Source: Streptomyces griseoincarnatus (GTDB lineage Bacteria > Actinomycetota > Actinomycetes > Streptomycetales > Streptomycetaceae). From it: a DNA stretch of 64,000 nucleotides. Positions 57,630 through 64,000 of this stretch are shown here, piece by piece; the stretch's first letter is position 1; the number at the start of each line of letters is the position of its first letter. The notes beneath the pieces are model-generated. The model made no database searches, was not told where the DNA came from, and saw only the letters and a list, made by a program, of their open reading frames with translations. The position numbers and the translations under genes are program-made. Location of the stretch: NCBI GenBank assembly GCA_014649575.1, contig BMTH01000001.1:62001-126000 (forward strand), given 5' to 3'.

Positions 57630-57839
57630 CGTCCCGGCACCGCCGCCGTCGTCGACGCACCTGCCATGCCTGGCTCGTGTGGCACCTGGCGCAGGTGGAG
57701 GACGACGCCGCCGGTGCCGATCAGTCGTGGACGGCGGCGGGCCGGCACGGGGCGCCCGGCCTGCCTCGCGAACGCATGGGAGCAGCCGGAACATGGAGAA
57801 CGGTCAGGAACGGGGCAGCAGTCACCCGCGCGAATGTTA

Positions 57840-58140
57840 CGACCGCGCCGCGTCGCTGTCCGGCAGGTCCCGGCGCGCCCCGCGCCCCTGCTCCATGCGC
57901 GACGGCGAGGAACTCGTCGGCCGGGGCATGGCCACGTCCGCCACACCGCCGGCGGCCGACCTGGCTCCGGCGCCCGGATGACCATCGGTGCCGACGGCAA
58001 GGTGCTCGTCCAGGTCGGCACCCAGGACATCGGCAGCGGCATGTACACGATCATGACGCAGTTCGCCGATGAGGTCCTCGGGATGCCTCTCTCCGCCGTC
58101 ACGTGCGAACTCGGGGACAGCAACTTCCCTCAGAGCTGCA
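57840..58140 (+). pseudogene. Frameshifted fragment of a molybdopterin-binding dehydrogenase subunit
   Basis: In one frame RDGEELVGRGMATSATPPAA ends at 57981. In another MTIGADGKVLVQVGTQDIGS, then GMYTIMTQFADEVLGMPLSA and CELGDSNFP runs to about 58130. Together they match a continuous central segment of xanthine-oxidase-family large subunits, split by a frameshift near 57970. It is distinct from the intact large subunit at 49293. Confidence 0.78.
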
Positions 58141-58178
58141 CCTCATCGATCTGCTGGTGCTCGTACCGTTCCAGGCAC

Positions 58179-59369
58179 TCAGGGGAAGCGCAAAGCCACG
58201 GCGAGTCCGCCCTCGACGCCCGGTCGCGCCGTCAGCGTGGCGTGGTGGGCCTCGGCAATGGAAGAGGCGATGGACAGTCCCAGGCCGTGGCCGGTAGTGG
58301 CGGTTCGGTCCGCGTCGAGGCGGCGGAAGGGCTCGAACAGGCCCGGGACCAGTTCGGCAGGCACACGGACGCCTGTGTTGGTCACCGTCACGGTGGCGAC
58401 GTCGAGTCGCACGCAGACCTGGCCTCCGGGGTGGTTGTACTGGATGGCGTTGCGCATCAGGTTCGTCAGCAGGTGGCGCAGCAGGACGCCGTCGCCGTGA
58501 ACGACCAGCGGGGTGTCCGCGCACAGGTCGATGTGCACGCCGTGGGCCGATGCCTGTGGGGTGAGCTCGGCCGTCACGAGTCGGGCGGTGGCCGTGAGGT
58601 CCACGCTCTCGGTCTCGTCCAGACCGCCGTCGCTACGTGCCAGCAGCAGGAGCGCGTTGATGAGTTGTTCGGCTTCGCGGTTGGTCGTGAGCAGGTCCTC
58701 GCGGACGTCGGCGAGACTCTCGGGGAGGGGGTCGGCGAGACCGACCTGGAGGGTGGTGCGCTGGGCGGCCAGGGGGGTCTTGAGCTCGTGGGACGCGTTG
58801 GCAACGAAGCGGCGCTGACTCTCGAAGGCTCGCTCCAGCCGGTCGAGCATGGTGTCGAAGGTGTCGGCGAGGCGGTGCAGCTCGTCGTCGGGACCGGTGA
58901 GCGCCAGGCGCTGGTGCAGGTTCTGTTCGCTGATTCGGCGGGCGGCTTCGGTCATGGAGGCGACGGGACGCAATGCCCTTCCCGCGAGCCACCAGCCCAG
59001 CAGTCCCGCAAGCAGCGCCATCACGAGGATTGCGACAGCGGACCAGAGCACCATCTGACGCAGCGCTGTGTCCTGGACGGCCTGCACGGTCTGGTCGATC
59101 TTCTGGATCAGGGCGACGCCGCTCGGGGCCGAAGTCGAGCCTTCCGGCTGAGCGGGGCGCACGGGCTCAGAGGGCGTCGCAGGGCCGCTCGGTGCATCGC
59201 CGTACGTGACCGACAGTCCCTCGACCTGCTGGGCCGTCCCGTAGCGCGCGAGCAGCACCACCAAGGCGAGCAGGGCAATGCCTGCGAGCAGGAAGAGCCC
59301 GGAGATGGCCGCTGCCAGGCGGACGCGGAAGGGCAGCCTGCTCAACAGCGCCCGCCAGTTCATTCGCAC
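58179..59369 (-). CDS. Two-component sensor histidine kinase
   Basis: 396 residues. Two membrane segments (LAAAISGLFLLAGIALLALV; MVLWSAVAILVMALLAGLLG) flank a ~75-residue Pro/Ser-rich extracytoplasmic part. A HAMP domain, the phospho-acceptor ASHELKTPLAAQRTTLQ, N box LLTNLMRNAIQYNHPGG and G box GHGLGLSIASSIAEAH follow. It overlaps the response regulator by 4-10 bases. Divergent from an FtsX-type ABC exporter, a usual arrangement for cell-envelope or antimicrobial-peptide sensing. Confidence 0.94.
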   Translation of the reverse strand: MRMNWRALLSRLPFRVRLAAAISGLFLLAGIALLALVVLLARYGTAQQVEGLSVTYGDAPSGPATPSEPVRPAQPEGSTSAPSGVALIQKIDQTVQAVQDTALRQMVLWSAVAILVMALLAGLLGWWLAGRALRPVASMTEAARRISEQNLHQRLALTGPDDELHRLADTFDTMLDRLERAFESQRRFVANASHELKTPLAAQRTTLQVGLADPLPESLADVREDLLTTNREAEQLINALLLLARSDGGLDETESVDLTATARLVTAELTPQASAHGVHIDLCADTPLVVHGDGVLLRHLLTNLMRNAIQYNHPGGQVCVRLDVATVTVTNTGVRVPAELVPGLFEPFRRLDADRTATTGHGLGLSIASSIAEAHHATLTARPGVEGGLAVALRFP

Positions 59370-60022
59370 AGCCGGTATCCCTCTCCTTTGTCGACGGCGA
59401 TCAGGCCGGGGGCGCCGAGTTTGCCGCGCAGCCTGCTCACCGTGGCGCGCACCGCGCTGGTGCGCGGGTCGAGGTGCTCGTCCCAGACGGTGCGGACGAG
59501 CTCGTCGTGCGGCACAGGCGCACCACCGGCCACGAGCAGCAGGTGCAGGACCGCGTGCTCCTTAGGGGTGAGCTCCAGCAACCGGCCGTCCACGGACACC
59601 TCGCGCCGCGCCTCGTCCAGGGAGATGCTCCCGAAGCGCAGCACAGCGGGGGACGGCTTTGGCGCGCGACGGCTCAAGGCACGTACGCGGGCCACGAGTT
59701 CGGCGAACTCGAAGGGTTTGGCGAGGTAGTCGTCGGCGCCGAGCGTGGTGAGGCCGTAGATCTTGTCCATGAGCTCGCCGGCCGCTGTCAGCATCAGGAT
59801 CCGCGGAGGGTCGTCGAGCTCCCGTAGTCGTGTGCACACCTCGTCGCCGGTCATGACCGGCATGTCCCGGTCGAGGATCAGCACGTCGTAGGCAGTGAGC
59901 TGACACATCCGCTCGGCCTCGTCCCCGCTGGCGGCGACGTCCACCGCCATCGCCTGCCGACGCAGACCGGCGGCGATCGTGCGGGCGAGAACACGATGGT
60001 CCTCGGCTACCAGAACTCTCAT
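59360..60022 (-). CDS. OmpR/PhoB-family response regulator
   Basis: 220 residues. Receiver domain: RVLVAEDHRVLARTIAAGLR, VLILDRDMPVMTGDEVC with the phosphorylated aspartate, LTLGADDYLAKPFEFAELVA. C-terminal winged helix: LLELTPKEHAVLHLLLVAGG, VRATVSRLRGKLGAPGLIAV. Probable target is the divergent promoter with the GCCGGAT-type direct repeat. Confidence 0.95.
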   Translation of the reverse strand: MRVLVAEDHRVLARTIAAGLRRQAMAVDVAASGDEAERMCQLTAYDVLILDRDMPVMTGDEVCTRLRELDDPPRILMLTAAGELMDKIYGLTTLGADDYLAKPFEFAELVARVRALSRRAPKPSPAVLRFGSISLDEARREVSVDGRLLELTPKEHAVLHLLLVAGGAPVPHDELVRTVWDEHLDPRTSAVRATVSRLRGKLGAPGLIAVDKGEGYRLCE

Positions 60023-60052
60023 GTCCCCATAACACCAAGTTCACGATTGCAG

Positions 60053-60103
60053 CCGGATAAAGAGGTGGGGCTGTGTAAAGCCGGATGAGGTGGGGCGGTG
60101 TAC
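60053..60103. promoter_or_regulatory. Long direct repeat in the divergent promoter, candidate regulator site
   Basis: GCCGGAT, GAGGTGGGGC and GTGTA occur in the same order at 60053-60078 and 60081-60103. The repeat lies just upstream of the response regulator start. OmpR-type regulators bind direct repeats. Confidence 0.5.
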
Positions 60104-60151
60104 GGCGAACCAGCCGGTGAAAGACGGCCACAGGCGCAGCCTGCGCCCTCG

Positions 60152-60181
60152 ACCAGGACCAGGACCAGGACCAGGACCAGG
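60152..60181. repeat. (GACCAG)5 tandem repeat
   Basis: Five copies of a 6-bp unit in the promoter region 65-95 bases upstream of the first permease gene. Confidence 0.85.
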
Positions 60182-60246
60182 CGGGTCTTTATGCCGCTGT
60201 AACACGCTTATCCTGCTGCAAACAGCGGGCTGCTTGTGTCTGGGGC

Positions 60247-61518
60247 ATGAACTTCGTCAAGCGCGCCGGAATGAGCCTTGGTGCCAGAAAGTCCAAGACT
60301 GCCGCCCTGCTGGCGATCTTCATCGTCATCTGCACCCTGCTCCTTGGCGGTTTTCTGCTGCAGGCCGCCGCCGCCCGCCAGGAAGCCGACGCGCAACGCA
60401 CCACCGGCGTCGACGTCACGGTCAAGCAGAAGGGCCTCACGTCGGCCTTGGCCGACCGGCTCGGCACCTCGGACATCGTGAACCGCTACACCCCACTGCT
60501 TCCGGTACGTGCCGCGGGGCATGGATTCAGACCCCTGGCATCGCATGCGTCGAAGCCTGACGGCGAAGCCAGGGACAAGGATCAGGGTCCGCTGGCGGTG
60601 AACGGCGTCCGCGACTCGGGCATGCTGCTGCCCTTCTCGTATGGCTCGACGAAGATCATGGCAGGGCGGGGCATCACCCCCGAGGACACGGACCAACGCG
60701 TCGCGCTGATCGAGCAGCGCCTGGCCGACGAGAACAACCTCGAGGTCGGCGCGACCGTCCAGGTGCGGTCGGGTGACGGCAAGCGCACAGCGCCCCTGAC
60801 GATCGTCGGTGTCTTCAAGGACCCGACGCACGACCCGACAGGGTGGACGCCGCCGCACGAGCTGCCCGGCAACACGCTGTACGTACCGATGGGCACGGCG
60901 CAGGAGCTCGGTACCGGTAGCGCGACGGTCAGCGAGGCGGTGTACCGGATCGGCTCACCGGACCAGGCCGAGCAGCTGCACGCCGCCGCCGAGCGGCTGC
61001 TGGGGGCGGTCAGCTTCGACTTCCGCGTCAACGACAAGGCGTACAACGACCAGATCCGCCCGATCCAGCAGGTCGGCACGTTCGCGGGACTGACCGTCTG
61101 GGTGATCGCTCTGGGCGGTGCGCTGATCCTCGGCCTCATCGTGACGTTGCAGATCCGCGAGCGGCGCGCCGAGCTGGGGGTGCTGCTCGCGATGGGCGAG
61201 AAGAAGTGGAAACTCATCGGCCAGCATGCCGTGGAGGTGGCGGCCGCGGCTCTGCCCGCCGTCGCGCTCGCTGCTCTGGCCGGCCAGCTTGTCGGACAGC
61301 CTGTGGGGGACGCGCTCCTTGGCCGACACGACGACAAGCCGACCTCGGCGGCCCCTGCGCCACATGGCGAGATCGCTCCGCTCACGGTACGGGTCGAGCC
61401 GGCCACCGTCGTCGACGTCGCCGTTATCGGGCTCGGAATCTCCCTGGTCTCCACCGTCGTCCCGGGCATCGGAATACTCCGTCTCCACCCCCGCTCCCTC
61501 CTCATCGACATCGAATAG
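60247..61518 (+). CDS. FtsX-like ABC transporter permease 1
   Basis: 423 residues. An N-terminal membrane segment (AALLAIFIVICTLLLGGFLL) is followed by a ~240-residue MacB-type periplasmic-core-like domain and three C-terminal helices with the FtsX motif (ERRAELGVLLAMGEKKWKLI). It starts MNFVKRAGMSLGARK, nearly the same as permease 2, so the pair arose by duplication and probably works as a heterodimer with the ATPase at 62948. Confidence 0.93.
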   Translation: MNFVKRAGMSLGARKSKTAALLAIFIVICTLLLGGFLLQAAAARQEADAQRTTGVDVTVKQKGLTSALADRLGTSDIVNRYTPLLPVRAAGHGFRPLASHASKPDGEARDKDQGPLAVNGVRDSGMLLPFSYGSTKIMAGRGITPEDTDQRVALIEQRLADENNLEVGATVQVRSGDGKRTAPLTIVGVFKDPTHDPTGWTPPHELPGNTLYVPMGTAQELGTGSATVSEAVYRIGSPDQAEQLHAAAERLLGAVSFDFRVNDKAYNDQIRPIQQVGTFAGLTVWVIALGGALILGLIVTLQIRERRAELGVLLAMGEKKWKLIGQHAVEVAAAALPAVALAALAGQLVGQPVGDALLGRHDDKPTSAAPAPHGEIAPLTVRVEPATVVDVAVIGLGISLVSTVVPGIGILRLHPRSLLIDIE

Positions 61519-61560
61519 CACCTGCCCGGCACGACTGCGAGTGCCAGAAAGTCGACCTTC

Positions 61561-62940
61561 ATGAACTTCGTCAAACGCGCAGGGCTCAGCCTGTGGGCCC
61601 GCAAGGGCCGCACCCTGATCACCCTCGCCACATTCCTCGTCATCTCCGTGATGGTGCTGGCCGGTGTCCTGATCAGCGACGCGACGGCCCAGGCCGAGGA
61701 GAACGCCAAGCGCTCCGTGGGCGCCGAGATCAACCTCACCATGGACATGAACCAGTTGGTCGGTGGCGGCAGTATGCGAGCTCCACGTATCGACGCCGCG
61801 ACCGTCGACAGGCTCGGGGCTCTGCCCCAGGTACAGAAGTACACCTACTCGATGTGGGACCGCGTCATCCTCAAGGGCAAGTTCACGCTGGTCGGCGGCG
61901 GGCCGGTCGATCCCATGGGTCCCGGCGGAACCGTGGGCACAGGCGTCCTCGACACCTCGCTGCTCCCCGATTTCCGCAGCGGCAAGTTCACCCTCCTGAC
62001 CGGTGAGCACCTCACGGCCGCCGACAAGGACAGCAGGCAACTCCTGATCGAGGAACGACTGGCCGAGCAGAACGGCCTCGAGGTCGGCGACAAGGTCACT
62101 CTGGTGGGCAACGACGAAAGAACCATGGCCGACTTCACCCTGGCGGGCATCTACCGCGACCCGCGCCCCGCCACCGAACCCGACCTCCAGTACGGAATCA
62201 ACCCCGCCAACATGCTGTACGGAGCGGTGGGCGGCCTCTCCGCGCTCGCCTCCGACGGGAACGGTGGGCTGCAGGTCGGCGAGGCGACCTTCCTCCTCGA
62301 GGACGCCGAGGTACAGGGTGCGTTCAAGGACGAGGCGAAGCGAGTGGCGGGCTCGGCGCTCGACGGATTCGAGCTGGACGCCAACGACAAGGCCATCCAG
62401 CAGATGACGGGTCCGCTCAAGAGCATCCGCTCCACCGCCACCCTCGCCATGTGGCTCATGGGCACCGCCGGCGCGGCCGTCCTGGCCCTCCTGGTCAACC
62501 TCGCGGTCAAGCAGCGCCGCACCGAGTACGGCGTCCTGCTGGCCATGGGCGAGAAGAAGAGCAACCTCATCGCCCAGCAGGCCCTCGAGATCGTCCTCGT
62601 CGCGGCCGTGGCCATCGGCCTGAGTTCCACGTTCGCCCCGGGTCTGACCCAGAGCGCCGCCCAGGCGCTGCTCGGCCAGGAGGCCACCGCCGCCCGGAAG
62701 AAGCTCGACTCCTGGCAGGCCCCGCCACCCGGCAGCACCGGCCTCGGTGAGGGCACCAACTGGGACGACAAGCCCGTCGAGAACGCCGATCCCATCGGCA
62801 AGATCGCGGTGGCGCTCGACCCGGCAGACCTCGCCACCGTCGGAGGCATCGGCCTCGGCATCGGCCTGCTTGCCACCGCCGTCCCGGCCGGCGCCGTGCT
62901 GCGCCTGAGCCCCCGCACCATCCTCACGAAGGGCAAGTGA
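61561..62940 (+). CDS. FtsX-like ABC transporter permease 2
   Basis: 459 residues with the same layout: N-terminal helix (LITLATFLVISVMVLAGVLI), large extracytoplasmic domain (DKVTLVGNDERTMADFTLAG), then FtsX helices with QRRTEYGVLLAMGEKKSNLI. A 60-residue extracytoplasmic loop between the last helices is charged. Second gene of the exporter operon, 42 bases after permease 1 and 7 bases before the ATPase. Confidence 0.93.
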   Translation: MNFVKRAGLSLWARKGRTLITLATFLVISVMVLAGVLISDATAQAEENAKRSVGAEINLTMDMNQLVGGGSMRAPRIDAATVDRLGALPQVQKYTYSMWDRVILKGKFTLVGGGPVDPMGPGGTVGTGVLDTSLLPDFRSGKFTLLTGEHLTAADKDSRQLLIEERLAEQNGLEVGDKVTLVGNDERTMADFTLAGIYRDPRPATEPDLQYGINPANMLYGAVGGLSALASDGNGGLQVGEATFLLEDAEVQGAFKDEAKRVAGSALDGFELDANDKAIQQMTGPLKSIRSTATLAMWLMGTAGAAVLALLVNLAVKQRRTEYGVLLAMGEKKSNLIAQQALEIVLVAAVAIGLSSTFAPGLTQSAAQALLGQEATAARKKLDSWQAPPPGSTGLGEGTNWDDKPVENADPIGKIAVALDPADLATVGGIGLGIGLLATAVPAGAVLRLSPRTILTKGK

Positions 62941-62947
62941 TCCCACC

Positions 62948-63655
62948 ATGAACGCCGTTACCGCCACACCGCCGGTCCTGCGACTGGCCGACGTCAGCCA
63001 CACCTACTTCAGCCGGCGCCGCAGGACCACGGTGCTCAAGAACATCGACTACGCCTTCGAACGCGGCACCTTCTACGCCATCCTGGGCCCCTCAGGCAGC
63101 GGCAAGACCACCCTGCTCAGCCTCGCCAGCGGCCTCGACACCCCCAGCCGAGGCGCCATCAGCTTCCACGGGCGGAATCTCACCGAGATCGGCCTCGGCC
63201 GGTTCCGCAACCAGCACGTCGCCACGATCTTCCAGCAGTTCAACCTCCTCACCTACATGACCGCCCTGCAGAACGTCACCACCGCCATGGAGATCACCGG
63301 CGCAAAACCCGCCACCGGCAGCCGCCGGGCCCGCGCATTGCACCTGCTCGAACAGGTCGGTCTCGACAAGGCGACAGTCACCCGCAACGTGCTGCAGCTC
63401 TCCGGTGGCCAGCAGCAGCGCGTCGCCATCGCCCGCGCCCTCGCCTGCGACGTCGACATCCTCTTCGCCGACGAACCCACCGGAAACCTCGACGAGGACA
63501 CCGCCCAGGGCATCATCGACACCTTCCGCGAACTCGCTCATGAGCAGGGCAAGTGCGTGGTCGTCGTCACCCACTCCCAGCAACTGGCCACCCAGTCCGA
63601 CCGTGTTCTCCATCTACGCAAGGGCAAGCTCACGGAGCAGGTGAACGCCCGTTGA
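62948..63655 (+). CDS. ABC transporter ATP-binding protein (MacB/LolD type)
   Basis: 235 residues. Walker [19 protein letters not shown]-loop [16 protein letters not shown], signature [15 protein letters not shown], Walker [16 protein letters not shown] and the switch histidine in [10 protein letters not shown]. With the two FtsX-type permeases it forms an exporter or mechanotransmission complex, probably induced by the divergent two-component system. Confidence 0.96.
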   Translation: MNAVTATPPVLRLADVSHTYFSRRRRTTVLKNIDYAFERGTFYAILGPSGSGKTTLLSLASGLDTPSRGAISFHGRNLTEIGLGRFRNQHVATIFQQFNLLTYMTALQNVTTAMEITGAKPATGSRRARALHLLEQVGLDKATVTRNVLQLSGGQQQRVAIARALACDVDILFADEPTGNLDEDTAQGIIDTFRELAHEQGKCVVVVTHSQQLATQSDRVLHLRKGKLTEQVNAR

Positions 63656-64000
63656 GGACCCCTGCGCAGCTGGTAGCGCCCGCTCCGGTACTTGCTCTGG
63701 CCCTGACCGCCTGCATCAGCGGCTCGTCCCCGATCACGCCGTGTCGACCCCGGCTGCGGTGCACACGAGACGCATGCGCCTGGGGCAGGAGCCGCCCGGT
63801 TACGCCCTTGAGCCGGGAACTGCGACGAACGACCTGGGCACCACCGACGGCAACCACATCGCGGCCCCGTGCTGCACCAGGATCTCGCAGGCCACAGTCG
63901 CTGAACTGTTTCAGGAGGGAGGCCCGAAACACGGATCGCAGCGCGGTGTTGAACGCACCTTCGAACTGGGGCCCGGTGCCAACGTGAGCTCGGAGATCCT
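63652..64000 (+). pseudogene. Possible lipoprotein gene, frameshifted and cut by the window edge
   Basis: A TTG at 63652 opens a short lipoprotein-like signal (VLALALTACISGSS). Soon after, the plausible coding frame shifts to one reading VHTRRMRLGQEPPGYALEPG, then TATNDLGTTDGNHIAAP, which stays open to the last base. Either the gene is frameshifted or the real start is the ATG near 63774. No family recognised. Confidence 0.3.

Overview
The window is Streptomyces (or close actinomycete) chromosomal DNA. GC content is very high with strong G/C third-position bias. Typical families are present: AfsA/ScbR butyrolactone genes, SARP activators, an LmbU-type regulator, a SAV_915-type protein and ectABCD. 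One gene has a TTA codon of the bldA type. No rRNA, tRNA or CRISPR array was seen.

Bases 1-32,000 form a specialised-metabolite and signalling region, cut by the left edge. It opens with argB'-argD, an LmbU-family regulator (TTA at codon 5) and a KtzT/KtzI pair, together an ornithine-to-piperazate cassette. Next come a methyltransferase / degenerate adenylation / MbtH fusion and a compact signalling-like island. The island holds an XRE-TPR regulator, a PLP-fold protein lacking its lysine, a secreted peptide carrying three 16-residue DIGWP repeats, and a second mini-gene ending in DDIGWP. A 14-bp palindrome, GGCAA-N4-TTGCC, lies upstream of four of these genes and may be the regulator's operator. 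From 13.5 to 27.5 kb lies a mostly leftward set: AT-like, SARP, Sfp-type PPTase, KS-like, tandem ACP, SARP, acyl-CoA carboxylase epsilon, condensation-like, second PPTase, acyl-CoA dehydrogenase-like, didomain aromatase/cyclase, SARP. The KS, AT, adenylation, TE-like and dehydrogenase units have lost catalytic residues or whole subdomains while their frames stay intact. The carriers and PPTases look functional. At 27.7-31.9 kb is a gamma-butyrolactone locus (pseudo-receptor, AfsA, receptor, NAD-dependent reductase). ARE-like operators precede its genes, and two SARP promoters carry one between consensus -35 and -10 boxes.

Bases 32,700-36,500 hold a SAV_915-type gene and the ectoine/hydroxyectoine operon ectABCD, read leftward. 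Bases 36,500-38,600 are a scar: a DUF3885 gene truncated against an antisense DUF2254 fragment, plus weak relics.

Bases 38,600-49,300 carry small stress and catabolic units: an AraC regulator, two paralogous secreted peptidoglycan-binding proteins, an MFS fragment, LysR with aldo/keto reductase and SRPBCC, an AHL-lactonase-like hydrolase, a TetR divergent from a flavin monooxygenase with a five-unit operator array, and a ChaB protein.

Bases 49,300-64,000 hold a Tat-exported PaoABC-type molybdenum aldehyde oxidoreductase operon with an XdhC maturation factor, an MmyB-type regulator with an inverted decayed copy, an IS5-type transposase tail, an SDR, a frameshifted molybdenum-subunit relic, and a two-component system divergent from a two-permease ABC exporter (MacB/FtsX type). 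The window ends in a possible lipoprotein gene.
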